Shown: positions 29,043 to 40,121, numbered from the stretch's first letter. The stretch is 64,000 nt of DNA from Pseudomonas fluorescens (GCF_902497855.1 NZ_CABVHU010000003.1:248001-312000); one strand, 5' to 3'. The notes: generated by a model from the letters alone, not told the origin. Program-made: numbers and translations.

Positions 29043-29546
29043 GTGCGTAAGTTGACTCAATTGGTTCTCCTGGCGACCGTACTGGTAGCAGGTCCGGCTT
29101 TTGCCGACATGAAAATCGCCGTCCTGAACTATCAGATGGCGCTGCTGGAATCCGACGCGGCCAAGAAGTACGCGGTGGATGCAGAGAAAAAATTCGGCCC
29201 TCAGCTGTCCAAGCTCAAGACCCTGGAAAGCAGTGCCAAAGGCATTCAGGATCGTCTGATGGCGGGCGGCGACAAGATGCAGCAAGGCGAGCGTGAACGC
29301 CTGGAGCTCGAGTTCAAGCAAAAGGCCCGTGACTTCCAGTTCCAGTCCAAGGAGCTGAACGAAGCCAAGGCCGTTGCCGACCGTGAAATGCTGAAGCAGC
29401 TCAAGCCGAAACTGGACAGCGCTGTGGAAGAAGTCATCAAGAAAGGTGCTTTTGACCTGGTCTTCGAGCGTGGCGCAGTGATTGATGTCAAGCCTCAATA
29501 CGACATCACTCGCCAGGTTATCGAGCGCATGAATCAGCTGAAGTAA
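29043..29546 (+). CDS. skp: Periplasmic chaperone Skp/OmpH
   Basis: Skp is a trimeric jellyfish-shaped chaperone that holds unfolded outer-membrane proteins for BamA. The 167-residue protein starts with GTG. It has a signal peptide cut after about residue 22 (PAFADMKIA) and then a Lys/Glu-rich helical body (about 45-120) that would form the coiled-coil tentacles. TAGGAG lies 7-10 nt before the GTG. It sits between bamA and lpxD. Confidence 0.96.
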   Translation: MRKLTQLVLLATVLVAGPAFADMKIAVLNYQMALLESDAAKKYAVDAEKKFGPQLSKLKTLESSAKGIQDRLMAGGDKMQQGERERLELEFKQKARDFQFQSKELNEAKAVADREMLKQLKPKLDSAVEEVIKKGAFDLVFERGAVIDVKPQYDITRQVIERMNQLK

Positions 29547-29549
29547 TCC

Positions 29550-30605
29550 ATGACAGCGACCATAAAACTCGGCCAGCTGGCCGAGTTCCTCGACGCCACC
29601 TTGCGTGGCGACGCGGAGAAGGAAATTACTGGGCTAGCCACTTTGCAAGAGGCTGGCCCAGCTCAGTTGAGCTTTCTGGCAAACCCTCAATACCGCAAAT
29701 ACCTGGCTGACAGCCGGGCCGCAGCCGTGTTGCTGAAGGCTGCCGATGCTGAAGGTTTCGTCGGTGATGCACTGGTGGTGGCCGATCCGTACCTGGCCTA
29801 CGCCCGTATTTCCCACCTGTTCGATCCCAAGCCCAAAGCGGTCGCCGGGATTCATCCGACGGCGGTCGTGGCGGCGGATGCGGTGGTCGATCCGGCGGCG
29901 AGTATCGGGGCCTTTGCCGTGATCGAAAGCGCAGCCCGCATCGCAGCCGGCGTGACCGTCGGCGCCCATTGCTTTGTCGGTGCCCGCAGCGAGATCGGTG
30001 AAGGGGGGTGGCTGGCCCCGCGGGTCACGCTGTATCACGACGTGAGCATCGGCAAGCGGGTGGTAATTCAATCCGGTGCCGTGCTCGGCGGTGAAGGCTT
30101 CGGTTTTGCCAACGAGAAAGGTGTCTGGCAGAAAATCGCCCAGATCGGTGGAGTGCGGGTCGGTGATGATGTAGAGATCGGTGTGAATACCGCTGTCGAT
30201 CGCGGTGCATTGGCCGATACTGTCATCGGCAATGGCGTCAAGCTCGACAATCAGATTCAGATCGCCCACAACGTCCAGATTGGTGATCACACCGCCATGG
30301 CAGCGTGCGTGGGGATCTCCGGCAGCAGCAAAATCGGCAGGCATTGCATGCTCGCCGGTGGCGTCGGGCTGGTGGGGCATATCGAAATCTGCGACAACGT
30401 GTTCATCACCGGGATGACCATGGTGACCCATTCGATTACCGAGCCGGGTTCCTATTCTTCCGGTACGGCGATGCAGCCGGCTGCCGAGTGGCGCAAAAGC
30501 GCGGCACGCCTGCGTCAGCTCGATGACATCGCGCGGCGGTTGCGACAGCTGGAAAAGCGAGTAGGGGAAGTGACCCCTGACGATAATGCTTCATCAGATG
30601 GCTGA
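29550..30605 (+). CDS. lpxD: UDP-3-O-acylglucosamine N-acyltransferase LpxD
   Basis: LpxD adds the N-linked 3-hydroxyacyl chain in lipid A synthesis. The 351-residue protein has an N-terminal uridine-binding domain (about residues 1-100), a left-handed beta-helix of hexapeptide repeats (about 100-310), the catalytic histidine in QIAHNVQIG (about residue 240) and a C-terminal helix. It starts three nucleotides after the skp stop, with little room for a separate ribosome site. Confidence 0.97.
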   Translation: MTATIKLGQLAEFLDATLRGDAEKEITGLATLQEAGPAQLSFLANPQYRKYLADSRAAAVLLKAADAEGFVGDALVVADPYLAYARISHLFDPKPKAVAGIHPTAVVAADAVVDPAASIGAFAVIESAARIAAGVTVGAHCFVGARSEIGEGGWLAPRVTLYHDVSIGKRVVIQSGAVLGGEGFGFANEKGVWQKIAQIGGVRVGDDVEIGVNTAVDRGALADTVIGNGVKLDNQIQIAHNVQIGDHTAMAACVGISGSSKIGRHCMLAGGVGLVGHIEICDNVFITGMTMVTHSITEPGSYSSGTAMQPAAEWRKSAARLRQLDDIARRLRQLEKRVGEVTPDDNASSDG

Positions 30606-30713
30606 TACCATTTCCATATCAAGTGTGCACAGCCGCTAGACGGCCTCCTTGATTTGCTAGAGGAATGCGCGTCAGTCGCGCGTTCCCAATCTTTACATAG
30701 GCTTCCCCCCGAA

Positions 30714-31154
30714 ATGATGGACATCAACGAGATTCGCGAATACCTGCCTCACCGTTACCCGTTCCTGCTGGTGGACCGGGTCGTGGATCTGGATGTGGAA
30801 GGCAAGCGCATTCGCGCCTACAAGAATGTCAGCATCAACGAACCGTTCTTCAATGGTCACTTCCCTGCGCATCCGATCATGCCGGGCGTGTTGATCATCG
30901 AAGCGATGGCTCAGGCTGCCGGGATCCTTGGTTTCAAAATGCTCGACGTGAAACCGGCCGATGGCACCCTCTATTACTTTGTCGGCTCCGACAAGCTGCG
31001 CTTCCGCCAGCCGGTGCTGCCGGGCGATCAGTTGATCCTTGAAGCCAAGTTCCTGAGCTGCAAGCGCCAGATCTGGAAGTTCGAGTGCCAGGCTTCGGTC
31101 GACGGCAAGCCAGTCTGCTCCGCTGAAATCATCTGCGCGGAACGCAAACTATGA
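30714..31154 (+). CDS. fabZ: 3-Hydroxyacyl-ACP dehydratase FabZ
   Basis: FabZ removes water from 3-hydroxyacyl-ACP in fatty acid elongation; its substrate is shared with LpxA/LpxD, so it balances phospholipid and lipid A. The 146-residue hot-dog protein has the active-site histidine in [12 protein letters not shown] and the Glu in [12 protein letters not shown]. Two tandem ATGs (30714, 30717) are candidate starts; an in-frame start at 30654 would add 20 unconserved residues. Its stop overlaps lpxA by 4 nt. Confidence 0.97.
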   Translation: MMDINEIREYLPHRYPFLLVDRVVDLDVEGKRIRAYKNVSINEPFFNGHFPAHPIMPGVLIIEAMAQAAGILGFKMLDVKPADGTLYYFVGSDKLRFRQPVLPGDQLILEAKFLSCKRQIWKFECQASVDGKPVCSAEIICAERKL

Positions 31155-31927
31155 GTTTGATTGACCCTCGCGCAATCATCGATCCGGCGGCCATCCTGGC
31201 CGACGACGTCGAGGTCGGCCCCTGGTCGATCATCGGCGCTGGTGTGGAAATCGGCGAGGGGACAGTGATCGGGCCGCATGTGATTCTCAAGGGCCCGACC
31301 CGAATCGGTAAGCATAATCGCATCTACCAGTTTTCTTCGGTAGGTGAGGACACGCCCGATCTGAAATACAAGGGTGAAGAGACACGCCTGGTCATCGGTG
31401 ACCACAATGTCATCCGTGAAGGCGTGACGATTCACCGCGGCACCGTGCAGGACCGTTCGGAAACGACCCTGGGTGATCACAACCTGATCATGGCCTATGC
31501 CCACATCGGCCACGACAGCGTTATCGGCAATCACTGCATTCTGGTCAACAACACCGCGCTGGCGGGCCATGTGCACGTCGAGGACTGGGCGATCCTGTCC
31601 GGTTTTACCCTGGTCCACCAGTATTGCCACATCGGCGCCCACAGCTTTTCCGGCATGGGTACCGCCATCGGCAAGGACGTACCCGCGTACGTCACGGTAT
31701 TCGGCAACCCGGCGGAAGCGCGCAGCATGAACTTCGAAGGCATGCGCCGTCGTGGGTTCAGCGAAGACGCGATCCACGCGTTGCGTCGTGCCTACAAGGT
31801 GGTTTACCGCCAGGGCCTGACGGTCGAGCAGGCGCTCGGCGAGCTGGCCGAGCCCTCGGCGCAGTTTCCGGAAGTCGCGGTGTTTCGTGATTCCATCCAG
31901 TCTTCGACCCGCGGCATCACGCGTTAA
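31151..31927 (+). CDS. lpxA: UDP-N-acetylglucosamine acyltransferase LpxA
   Basis: LpxA does the first committed step of lipid A synthesis. The 258-residue protein is a left-handed beta-helix with hexapeptide repeats (about residues 1-185), the catalytic histidine in AYAHIGHDS (about 122), and a helical C-terminal domain (about 190-258). The ATG overlaps the fabZ stop (ATGA). Confidence 0.97.
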   Translation: MSLIDPRAIIDPAAILADDVEVGPWSIIGAGVEIGEGTVIGPHVILKGPTRIGKHNRIYQFSSVGEDTPDLKYKGEETRLVIGDHNVIREGVTIHRGTVQDRSETTLGDHNLIMAYAHIGHDSVIGNHCILVNNTALAGHVHVEDWAILSGFTLVHQYCHIGAHSFSGMGTAIGKDVPAYVTVFGNPAEARSMNFEGMRRRGFSEDAIHALRRAYKVVYRQGLTVEQALGELAEPSAQFPEVAVFRDSIQSSTRGITR

Positions 31928-31929
31928 TC

Positions 31930-33060
31930 ATGGCTAATCTGCGTATAGCGCTGGTAGCCGGTGAGGCTTCCGGCGACATTCTGGGCGCCGGTCTGATGCG
32001 CGCGCTCAAGGCTCGGCATCCGGCGGTGGAGTTCATCGGGGTCGGTGGCCCGTTGATGCAGGCCGAAGGCCTGACCTCGTATTTCCCGATGGAACGTCTT
32101 TCCGTGATGGGCCTGGTGGAAGTGCTGGGCCGCTTGCGTGAGTTGCTCAAGCGCCGCAAGAAGCTGATCGCCGACCTGATCGCCGAGAAGCCGGACGTGT
32201 TCATCGGCATCGATGCCCCGGACTTCACCCTCAACATCGAGCTCAAGCTGCGTCAGGCCGGAATCAAGACCGTGCATTACGTCAGCCCGTCGGTCTGGGC
32301 CTGGCGGCAGAAACGGGTGCTGAAGATTCGCGAAGGCTGCGACCTGATGCTGACGCTGTTCCCGTTCGAAGCGAAATTCTATGAAGAAAAGGGCGTGCCG
32401 GTGCGGTTTGTCGGGCACTCCCTGGCCGATGCGATCCCGCTCGAAGCGGATCGCGCCGCCGCACGTGCCGAACTCGGCTTGCCGGACGGGCCGCTGGTCG
32501 CACTGATGCCCGGCAGCCGCGGTGGCGAGGTGGGGCGTCTCGGTGCGTTGTTCCTCGACACCGCCCAGCGTCTGCGCGCGCTACGCCCTGGCGTGCGCTT
32601 CGTCATGCCTTGCGCCAGCCCCGAGCGACGCAAGCAGCTCGAGGAATTGCTGGCCGGTCGCGATCTGCCGCTGACCTTGCTCGACGGCAAATCCCATCTG
32701 GCCCTGGCGGCCTGCGACGCGGTGCTGATTGCCTCCGGAACGGCGACCCTTGAAGCCTTGCTGTACAAGCGGCCGATGGTGGTCGCCTATCGTCTGGCGC
32801 CCCTGACGTTCTGGATTCTCAAGCGCATGGTCAAAAGCCCGTACATCTCCTTGCCGAACCTGCTGGCCCAGCGCCTCCTGGTGCCCGAGTTGTTGCAGGA
32901 CGAGGCGACGGTCGAAGCGCTGGCACAGACCTTGTCGCCGCTGATCGAGGGAGGGGAAGAGCAGACCCGCGGTTTTGACCAGATTCACCGGACCCTTCGT
33001 CTGGATGCCTCCAACCAGGCTGCGGATGCAGTGCTGAACCTGATCGGTCACGTACAATGA
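31930..33060 (+). CDS. lpxB: Lipid A disaccharide synthase LpxB
   Basis: LpxB joins UDP-diacylglucosamine and lipid X in the inner leaflet of the inner membrane. The 376-residue GT19 protein has the opening [17 protein letters not shown] (about residues 6-22), a VSPSVWAWR segment, MPGSRGGEV and [10 protein letters not shown] near residue 275. It starts 2 nt after lpxA. It partly overlaps rnhB. Confidence 0.97.
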   Translation: MANLRIALVAGEASGDILGAGLMRALKARHPAVEFIGVGGPLMQAEGLTSYFPMERLSVMGLVEVLGRLRELLKRRKKLIADLIAEKPDVFIGIDAPDFTLNIELKLRQAGIKTVHYVSPSVWAWRQKRVLKIREGCDLMLTLFPFEAKFYEEKGVPVRFVGHSLADAIPLEADRAAARAELGLPDGPLVALMPGSRGGEVGRLGALFLDTAQRLRALRPGVRFVMPCASPERRKQLEELLAGRDLPLTLLDGKSHLALAACDAVLIASGTATLEALLYKRPMVVAYRLAPLTFWILKRMVKSPYISLPNLLAQRLLVPELLQDEATVEALAQTLSPLIEGGEEQTRGFDQIHRTLRLDASNQAADAVLNLIGHVQ

Positions 33061-33698
33061 AAAAAACAAGCATGCAAATGGGGCTGGATTTCAACTTGGT
33101 CGCTGAAGTCGAAGAATTGGTTGCCGGTGTCGACGAAGTCGGTCGCGGCCCGCTCTGTGGCGCTGTGGTGACCGCTGCGGTGATCCTCGATCCGAGCCGG
33201 CCGATTCTGGGCCTGAACGATTCGAAGAAACTGACCGAAGCCCGCCGCGAAAAGCTCTACGACGAAATCTGCGAAAAAGCCCTGAGCTGGTGCATCGCTC
33301 GCGCCGAAGTCGAAGAAATCGACCAGTTGAACATCCTCCACGCCACCATGCTGGCCATGCAGCGCGCCGTCGAGGGCCTGCACATTACGCCAAGGCTGGC
33401 GATGATCGACGGCAACCGCTGCCCGAAACTGTCGATGCGCGCCGAAGCGGTGATACAGGGGGACGGCCTGATACCGGCCATCGCCGCGGCATCGATTCTG
33501 GCCAAGGTCAGTCGCGACCGTGAAATGGCTGCTTTCGAATTGGTTTACCCGGGATACGGCATTGGCGGCCACAAAGGCTACCCGACCCCCGTTCATCTGG
33601 AAGCCTTGGCCCGCCTGGGGCCGACGCCGATTCACCGGCGCTCGTTCGCCCCGGTACGCCTGGCTTACGAGGCGCGGGCACACCTGATCGTGAGTTAG
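33057..33698 (+). CDS. rnhB: Ribonuclease HII
   Basis: RnhB cuts RNA in RNA-DNA hybrids, including single ribonucleotides in DNA. The 213-residue protein has the catalytic [12 protein letters not shown] (Asp-Glu at about residues 26-27) and further acidic residues in IDGNRCPKL. The start at 33057 overlaps lpxB by 4 nt; a shorter start at 33072 is also plausible and closer to the usual family length. Neither has a strong ribosome site, so translation is probably coupled to lpxB. Confidence 0.95.
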   Translation: MKKTSMQMGLDFNLVAEVEELVAGVDEVGRGPLCGAVVTAAVILDPSRPILGLNDSKKLTEARREKLYDEICEKALSWCIARAEVEEIDQLNILHATMLAMQRAVEGLHITPRLAMIDGNRCPKLSMRAEAVIQGDGLIPAIAAASILAKVSRDREMAAFELVYPGYGIGGHKGYPTPVHLEALARLGPTPIHRRSFAPVRLAYEARAHLIVS

Positions 33699-33718
33699 TC
33701 GCAGGCTGATGTTTTTGC

Positions 33719-33750
33719 CAAGGCCCGGTACAATCCGGGCCTTGTTGTCT
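33719..33750 (+). terminator. Hairpin between rnhB and dnaE
   Basis: AAGGCCCGG and CCGGGCCTT form a 9-bp stem around TACAAT, followed by GTTGTCTTT. The T tract is interrupted, so this could be a weak terminator or simply a stabilising stem 24 nt before the dnaE start. Confidence 0.45.
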
Positions 33751-33773
33751 TTACGTTTACAGACAGGATCACT

Positions 33774-36700
33774 ATGCCGGCTTCATTCGTTCACCTACGC
33801 CTGCACACTGAATATTCCCTGGTCGACGGTCTGGTGCGGATCAAACCGCTGGTCAAGACCCTTGTCGGCATGAACATGCCTGCCGTAGCGGTCACCGACC
33901 AGAACAACATGTGTTCCCTGGTCAAATTCTATAAAGCGGCCATGGGCGCGGGGATCAAGCCGATCTGCGGCGCCGACCTGTGGCTGTCGAACAAGGATCC
34001 GGACAACGCCCTGAGCCGGATCAGCCTGTTGGCCATGAACGCCGTCGGCTATCGCAACCTGACCGAACTGATCTCCCGCGGCTTTATCGACGGCCAGCGC
34101 AATGGCTCGGTCATCATCGAGCGCGAGTGGGTGGCCGAAGCCAGCGAAGGCTTGATCATGCTGTCGGCAGCGAAAGAAGGCGAGATCGGCCTGGCCATGC
34201 TCAGCGGCAACCCGGCCGAGGCGGAAAACCTGGCGCGCGAATGGATGGCGGTGTTTCCGGATCGTTTCTATCTGGAAATCCAGCGCACCAACCGTCCCAA
34301 CGATGAAGAGCAATTGCACGGCGCCGTGGCCCTGGCCGAGAAAATCGGTGCGCCGCTGGTGGCGACCAACGACGTGCGCTTCATCAAGCAGGAAGACTTC
34401 GCCGCTCACGAAACCCGTGTCTGCATCGGTGAAGGCCGCGCCCTCGACGATCCGCGGCGTTCCAAGAATTACAGCGACCAGCAATACCTCAAAAGCGCAG
34501 AGGAAATGGCCGAGCTGTTCAGCGACATTCCCGAGGCGCTGGCCAACACCGTCGAGATCGCCAAGCGCTGTAATATCGAAGTGAAGCTGGGCACTCACTT
34601 CCTGCCCAACTTCCCGATTCCCGATGGCATGACCATCGATGAGTATTTCCGCAAGGTGTCCTTTGACGGTCTGGAAGATCGCTTGAGCGTTCTGCTGCCC
34701 AGGGACACCACCGAAGACTACGAAGCCAAGCGTCAGGTCTATGTCGACCGGTTGAATTTCGAGCTGGATATCATCATCCAGATGGGCTTCCCCGGCTACT
34801 TCCTGATCGTGATGGACTTTATCCAGTGGGCCAAGAGCAACGGCGTGCCGGTGGGGCCGGGCCGTGGGTCGGGTGCCGGGTCGCTGGTGGCCTATGTGCA
34901 GAAGATCACCGACCTCGACCCGCTGGAATATGACCTGCTGTTCGAACGTTTCCTTAACCCGGAACGGGTCTCGATGCCCGACTTCGACGTCGACTTCTGC
35001 ATGGATGGCCGTGACCGCGTGATCGACTACGTGGCCGAGAAATACGGCCGCAATGCGGTCAGCCAGATCATCACCTTCGGTTCCATGGCGGCCAAGGCGG
35101 TGGTCCGTGACGTGGCACGGGTGCAGGGCAAGTCCTACGGATTGGCGGATCGCCTGTCGAAGATGATCCCGTTCGAAGTCGGCATGACCCTGGAAAAGGC
35201 CTACGAACAGGAAGAAATCCTGCGGGACTTCATCAAGGTCGATGAAGAAGCCGCGGAAATCTGGGAGATGGCGCGCAAGCTTGAAGGCGTTGTGCGTAAC
35301 GTCGGCAAGCACGCCGGTGGTGTGGTGATCGCGCCGACCAAACTGACTGACTTCTCGCCGATCTATTGCGATGAGGCCGGTGATGGCCTGGTGACCCAGT
35401 TCGACAAGGATGACGTTGAGGCCGCCGGCCTGGTGAAGTTCGACTTCCTCGGCCTGCGAACCCTGACGGTCATCGACTGGGCGCTGAAAACCATCAACCG
35501 CGACCGCGCCAAGGTCGATGAGCCGCCGCTGGACATCGCCTTCATCCCGCTGGATGACAAACCGACCTACCAGCTGCTGCAAAAAGCCGAAACCACTGCG
35601 GTGTTCCAGCTCGAGTCCCGCGGCATGAAGGAGCTGATCAAAAAGCTCAAGCCCGACTGCCTGGAAGACTTGATCGCACTGGTGGCCCTGTTCCGTCCGG
35701 GCCCGTTGCAATCGGGCATGGTGGACGACTTTATCAACCGCAAGCACGGTCGCGCCGAGCTCGCGTACCCGCACTCGGATTACCAGTACGAAGGCCTCAA
35801 ACCGGTGCTGGCGCCGACGTACGGCATCATCCTGTATCAGGAACAGGTGATGCAGATTGCCCAGGTCATGGCCGGTTACACCCTCGGCGGTGCGGACATG
35901 CTGCGCCGGGCCATGGGCAAGAAAAAACCCGAAGAAATGGCCAAGCAGCGCGGCGGCTTCATCGAGGGTTGCAAGACCAACAATATCGAAGCGGACCTGG
36001 CCGGTAACATTTTCGACCTGGTGGAAAAATTCGCCGGTTACGGCTTCAACAAATCCCACTCCGCCGCGTATGGCCTGGTGTCGTACCAGACCGCGTGGCT
36101 GAAGACGCACTACCCGGCGCCGTTCATGGCCGCGGTACTGTCGGCGGATATGCACAACACCGACAAGGTCGTGACCTTGATCGAGGAAATTCGCACCATG
36201 AAGCTGCGTCTCGACGCGCCGGATGTGAATGCCTCGGAGTTCAAGTTCACGGTAAACGACGAGGGCCGCATCATTTACGGCCTCGGCGCGATCAAGGGCG
36301 TGGGCGAAGGGCCGGTCGAGGCGATTACCGAGGCGCGGCAGGACGGGCCGTTCAAGGACCTGTTCGATTTCTGTGCCCGGGTCGACCTCAAGCGGATCAA
36401 CAAGCGCACCCTGGACGGATTGATTCGCAGCGGCGCCCTGGATCGTCTGGGTCCGTATTTCCACGACGAACCGAAAGCCTATCAAGCCAGTATCGACCAG
36501 AATCGCGCGGTCTTGCTGAATGCGATGGAAGGGGCGATCAAGGCCGCCGAACAAACGGCCCGCACCCACGACAGTGGTCACGCGGACTTGTTTGGCGGAC
36601 TGTTCGTCGAGGAAGACGCCGATGTCTATGCCAATCACCGCAAGGCCAAGGAACTGACCCTCAAGGAACGCCTGAAAGGGGAGAAAGACACCCTCGGCCT

Positions 36701-37295
36701 GTACCTGACCGGTCACCCGATCGACGAATACGAAGGCGAGATCCGCCGTTTCGCCCGTCAGCGCATCATCGACCTGAAGCCGGCCCGGGATACCCAGACG
36801 GTCGCGGGCATGATCATTGCTTTGCGCGTGATGAAGAACAAAAAGGGCGACAAGATGGGGTTCATCACCCTTGACGATCGTTCTGGCCGGATCGAAGCCT
36901 CGTTGTTTGCCGACGCGTTCCATTCCGCGCAGTCGATGTTGCAGACCGACGCGATGGTGGTGGTCGAAGGCGAAGTCAGCAACGACGACTTTTCCGGCGG
37001 CCTGCGCCTGCGGGTCAAGCGGGTGATGAGCATGGAAGATGCCCGCACCAACCTGGCAGAAAGCCTGCGCCTGAAGCTGCAGACCAAGGATCTCAAAGGT
37101 GATCAGTTGCGCTGGCTGGGTGAGCTGTTCAAGCGTCACCGCGGCGCATGCCCGATCACCATGGAATATACGAGTCCCGATGCGAAGGCCTTGCTGCAGT
37201 TCGACGAGACTTGGCGGATCGACCCGGCGGACGCCTTGATTCAAGCCCTGCGTGACCAGTTCGGGCGAGACAACGTCTTCCTCCAATACCGTTGA
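33774..37295 (+). CDS. dnaE: DNA polymerase III alpha subunit
   Basis: DnaE is the replicative DNA polymerase. The 1173-residue protein has an N-terminal PHP domain (HLRLHTEYSLVDG, about residues 6-18), the polymerase acidic residues in MPDFDVDFC (about 401-409) and the third in VKFDFLGLR (about 554-562). A tandem HhH region and a C-terminal OB-fold (about 990-1080) follow, with a beta-clamp-binding segment near 920 (HADLFGGLF). No mutated catalytic position is seen. It lies in the expected dnaE-accA order. Confidence 0.98.
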   Translation: MPASFVHLRLHTEYSLVDGLVRIKPLVKTLVGMNMPAVAVTDQNNMCSLVKFYKAAMGAGIKPICGADLWLSNKDPDNALSRISLLAMNAVGYRNLTELISRGFIDGQRNGSVIIEREWVAEASEGLIMLSAAKEGEIGLAMLSGNPAEAENLAREWMAVFPDRFYLEIQRTNRPNDEEQLHGAVALAEKIGAPLVATNDVRFIKQEDFAAHETRVCIGEGRALDDPRRSKNYSDQQYLKSAEEMAELFSDIPEALANTVEIAKRCNIEVKLGTHFLPNFPIPDGMTIDEYFRKVSFDGLEDRLSVLLPRDTTEDYEAKRQVYVDRLNFELDIIIQMGFPGYFLIVMDFIQWAKSNGVPVGPGRGSGAGSLVAYVQKITDLDPLEYDLLFERFLNPERVSMPDFDVDFCMDGRDRVIDYVAEKYGRNAVSQIITFGSMAAKAVVRDVARVQGKSYGLADRLSKMIPFEVGMTLEKAYEQEEILRDFIKVDEEAAEIWEMARKLEGVVRNVGKHAGGVVIAPTKLTDFSPIYCDEAGDGLVTQFDKDDVEAAGLVKFDFLGLRTLTVIDWALKTINRDRAKVDEPPLDIAFIPLDDKPTYQLLQKAETTAVFQLESRGMKELIKKLKPDCLEDLIALVALFRPGPLQSGMVDDFINRKHGRAELAYPHSDYQYEGLKPVLAPTYGIILYQEQVMQIAQVMAGYTLGGADMLRRAMGKKKPEEMAKQRGGFIEGCKTNNIEADLAGNIFDLVEKFAGYGFNKSHSAAYGLVSYQTAWLKTHYPAPFMAAVLSADMHNTDKVVTLIEEIRTMKLRLDAPDVNASEFKFTVNDEGRIIYGLGAIKGVGEGPVEAITEARQDGPFKDLFDFCARVDLKRINKRTLDGLIRSGALDRLGPYFHDEPKAYQASIDQNRAVLLNAMEGAIKAAEQTARTHDSGHADLFGGLFVEEDADVYANHRKAKELTLKERLKGEKDTLGLYLTGHPIDEYEGEIRRFARQRIIDLKPARDTQTVAGMIIALRVMKNKKGDKMGFITLDDRSGRIEASLFADAFHSAQSMLQTDAMVVVEGEVSNDDFSGGLRLRVKRVMSMEDARTNLAESLRLKLQTKDLKGDQLRWLGELFKRHRGACPITMEYTSPDAKALLQFDETWRIDPADALIQALRDQFGRDNVFLQYR

Positions 37296-37448
37296 CGGTC
37301 AGGCCTCATTCTTTTCCATCAAGAGCATGGCCTGATCTCGACCGAATTTTTTAATCTCGACCTGAACGCGCCTGTCCCTTAAGGTAGGGCGCGAATAGAC
37401 AACCGGCCGGCCCCAACTTTCCTGGAGGTCGACCCAAGACGGACGCCT

Positions 37449-38396
37449 ATGAACCCGAATTTTCTAGATTTCGAACAGCCGATCGCCGACCTGCAAGCCA
37501 AGATCGAAGAGTTGCGCTTGGTCGGTAATGACAATTCGCTGAATATCGGCGATGAGATCTCCCGCCTGCAGGACAAAAGCAGCACGCTGACCGAAGACAT
37601 CTTCGGCAAGCTGACCAGCTGGCAGATCGCACGCCTGGCACGTCACCCGAAACGTCCGTATACCCTGGACTACATCGAACACATCTTCACCGAGTTCGAC
37701 GAACTGCACGGCGACCGTCACTTCTCCGACGACGCGGCGATCGTGGGCGGCATTGCCCGTCTGGACGATCAGCCGGTGATGATCATCGGCCACCAGAAAG
37801 GCCGGGAAGTGCGCGAGAAAGTTCGCCGCAACTTCGGCATGCCACGTCCGGAAGGCTACCGTAAGGCCTGCCGCCTGATGGAAATGGCCGAACGCTTCAA
37901 AATGCCGATCCTGACCTTCATCGACACCCCGGGCGCCTACCCGGGCATCGACGCCGAAGAGCGCAACCAGAGCGAAGCGATTGCCTGGAACCTGCGTGTC
38001 ATGGCGCGCCTGAAAACCCCGATCATCGCCACCGTGATCGGTGAGGGTGGTTCCGGCGGCGCGCTGGCAATCGGCGTGTGCGACCAGTTGAACATGCTGC
38101 AGTACTCGACCTACGCGGTGATTTCGCCAGAAGGTTGCGCCTCGATCCTGTGGAAAACCGCGGAAAAAGCGCCGGATGCCGCTGAAGCCATGGGCATCAC
38201 CGCCGAGCGTCTCAAAGGCCTGGGCATCGTGGACAAAGTGATCGGCGAGCCTTTGGGCGGCGCCCACCGTGATCCAGCCAAGGCGGCAGCCTCGATCCGT
38301 GCCGAGCTGAGCTCGCAACTGTCGATGCTGAAGAAGTTCGATAACGAAGCGCTGCTGGCCCGCCGTTATGAGCGTCTGATGAGCTACGGTCTCTGA
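37449..38396 (+). CDS. accA: Acetyl-CoA carboxylase carboxyltransferase subunit alpha
   Basis: AccA with AccD transfers carboxyl from carboxybiotin to acetyl-CoA, making malonyl-CoA. The 315-residue protein has the crotonase-like core with [13 protein letters not shown] (about residues 201-213), and the [10 protein letters not shown] segment. The gap from dnaE is 153 nt and contains the start-proximal GGAGG at good spacing. Confidence 0.97.
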   Translation: MNPNFLDFEQPIADLQAKIEELRLVGNDNSLNIGDEISRLQDKSSTLTEDIFGKLTSWQIARLARHPKRPYTLDYIEHIFTEFDELHGDRHFSDDAAIVGGIARLDDQPVMIIGHQKGREVREKVRRNFGMPRPEGYRKACRLMEMAERFKMPILTFIDTPGAYPGIDAEERNQSEAIAWNLRVMARLKTPIIATVIGEGGSGGALAIGVCDQLNMLQYSTYAVISPEGCASILWKTAEKAPDAAEAMGITAERLKGLGIVDKVIGEPLGGAHRDPAKAAASIRAELSSQLSMLKKFDNEALLARRYERLMSYGL

Positions 38397-38425
38397 TCGA
38401 TCGCGCTTCGGCAAATGATGTAACC

Positions 38426-38518
38426 AATGTGGGAGCGAGCCTGCTCGCGAAAGCGGTATAACAGTCAACAATATGTTGGATGTTAAGCAGCCTTCGCGAG
38501 CAGGCTCGCTCCCACATT
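38426..38518. repeat. REP/BIME palindromic element, type B
   Basis: AATGTGGGAGCGAGCCTGCTCGCGAA and its complement TTCGCGAGCAGGCTCGCTCCCACATT flank a core of about 40 nt, with perfect 26-nt arms. It lies between accA and tilS, which run in the same direction, and may stop or stabilise the accA transcript. Confidence 0.88.
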
Positions 38519-38540
38519 TGATTTGTGTGAAGTGATCGAT

Positions 38541-39863
38541 ATGAGTCAGGCCATGATTGATTTACCTGGCAGGCTTCTGCTGAACCTTGCTTCGTGGCGC
38601 AACGCCACCACCTGGCGCATCGCCTTCTCCGGCGGCCTCGACTCCACCGTCCTGCTGCACCTGCTCGCCCTGCTCGCAAAAACCGAATCCCTGCCCGTGC
38701 TAAGCGCCATCCACGTCCACCACGGCCTTCAGGCTGCGGCCGATGCGTGGCCGGCCCATTGCCAGTCCGTCTGTGACGCGCTGGGTGTGCCGCTACAAGT
38801 GATTCACGTCCAGGTTCAACCCGGCGCCAGCCTTGAGCGTGCCGCACGGGATGCGCGCTATGGGGCGTTCAACGCGGCCATTGAGATCAATGAGGTGCTG
38901 CTGACTGCCCAGCACCGTGACGATCAGGCGGAAACCCTGTTGTTTCGGCTGTTGCGGGGGGCCGGGGTGAGGGGGCTTTCGGGGATGCCACGCCAGCGTC
39001 CGTTGGGTAAAGGCCATCTGCTGCGACCATTGCTCGATATCACGCGGGCGGAAATGGAAGCTTATGCGGCCGAGTACCGGCTGAGCTGGGTTGAAGACCC
39101 CTCGAATCAGGACCGGCAATTCTCGCGCAATTACCTGCGTCATCAAGTGGTCCCGGTATTGACCCGGCGCTGGCCGCAAGCGGTGGCGACCATGGCCCGC
39201 AGCGCCGCGCATCTGAGTGAGGCGCAGGCATTGCTCGATGACCTGGCGCAGATCGATCTGGCCCACGCGACCACGGCCAGTGAGTTTGATTGGCTGGGTT
39301 TGCCGTCCCTGGCACTGGCGCCACTGGCAACGCTCTCCGCTGCGCGCCAGCGAAATGCAGTGAGTCACTGGCTCGCGGCGCTGACGCGCCTGCCGGATAG
39401 CGACCATTGGTCGGGTTGGGAGGATTTGCGCGATGCGACCGGCGATGCTCGTCCGATATGGCGCTTGGCCGACGGCGAACTCCATCGGGCCGGTGGGCGG
39501 ATCTGGTGGTTGTCCGGCCACTGGCTACGGCCCGCACTCGACGCTGGAACCTGGCCTGATCCCGCAGTATCGCTGGTGTTGCCCGGCAATGGGGTACTGA
39601 CACTCACCGGCCAAATTCCCGTTGGCCCGCTGCATATCCGCTATCGTGAAGGCGGTGAGGTGATGGCTCTGCCGGATCGCGGTCACCGTGATCTGAAGCG
39701 TTTGCTCAACGAGCGCGGGGTCCCGAACTTCGCCCGTGGCAGATGGCCGCTGCTGTACCAGGGCGAGCAATTGCTGGCGGTGGCGAACCTGCGGGGCTTG
39801 AACGGCAGCGCAAAGGACGGCTGGAATTTACGGTGGCAACCACCACCTGCGATCAAGGTTTGA
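38541..39863 (+). CDS. tilS: tRNA(Ile)-lysidine synthetase
   Basis: TilS changes C34 of tRNA(Ile2) to lysidine, which switches its codon from AUG to AUA and its amino acid from Met to Ile. The 440-residue protein has the PP-loop ATP motif AFSGGLDSTVLL (about residues 27-38), HVHHGLQ, and the catalytic-domain motif TAQHRDDQAETLLFRLLRG. A TilS substrate-binding domain and a C-terminal TilS_C domain follow. The ATG at 38541 is taken rather than 38523, which lies closer to the REP. Its stop codon lies within the pyrG promoter. Confidence 0.95.
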   Translation: MSQAMIDLPGRLLLNLASWRNATTWRIAFSGGLDSTVLLHLLALLAKTESLPVLSAIHVHHGLQAAADAWPAHCQSVCDALGVPLQVIHVQVQPGASLERAARDARYGAFNAAIEINEVLLTAQHRDDQAETLLFRLLRGAGVRGLSGMPRQRPLGKGHLLRPLLDITRAEMEAYAAEYRLSWVEDPSNQDRQFSRNYLRHQVVPVLTRRWPQAVATMARSAAHLSEAQALLDDLAQIDLAHATTASEFDWLGLPSLALAPLATLSAARQRNAVSHWLAALTRLPDSDHWSGWEDLRDATGDARPIWRLADGELHRAGGRIWWLSGHWLRPALDAGTWPDPAVSLVLPGNGVLTLTGQIPVGPLHIRYREGGEVMALPDRGHRDLKRLLNERGVPNFARGRWPLLYQGEQLLAVANLRGLNGSAKDGWNLRWQPPPAIKV

Positions 39864-39888
39864 GCTGAAAGGGGCTTTCCGGTAGACT
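39860..39888 (+). promoter_or_regulatory. Promoter of pyrG
   Basis: TTGAGC (39860-39865) and TAGACT (39883-39888) are spaced by 17 nt. The -35 overlaps the tilS stop codon. Initiation near 39895 would give a leader of about 250 nt. That leader (to 40142) contains a small ACCGG-CCGGT hairpin near 39995-40020, with a 7-nt T run 13 nt later; I cannot say whether it controls pyrG. Confidence 0.5.
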
Positions 39889-40121
39889 ACGCTCCCTTCT
39901 TGATACAACTTCTGTGGATTCGTCAGAATTGCAGGAGTTGCCGATTACCAAGCAGTCTTTGCTGGGCGATTCCAAAAAATGTGTAGCGAGCAACGTACCG
40001 GTGTTTCACCTTCCGGTCTGTCCCAACGCGGCGGTTTTTTTGAAAGATGCACTGTGATCGATGCAGGTGATCGGGGGCTTCGGCCTTCCTTCGCTTTCCC
40101 CGGCGGCTCGGACCGCTTTAA

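Noticed and set aside
26637..29498. Open frame of over 900 codons on the minus strand across bamA and skp
   Set aside because: It lies opposite two well-supported genes and spans their junction; its sequence has no family features.
33795..37286. Very long open reading frame on the minus strand across dnaE
   Set aside because: It mirrors the codon-position GC bias of dnaE on the other strand, has no ribosome site and a low-complexity composition, so it is an antisense artefact.
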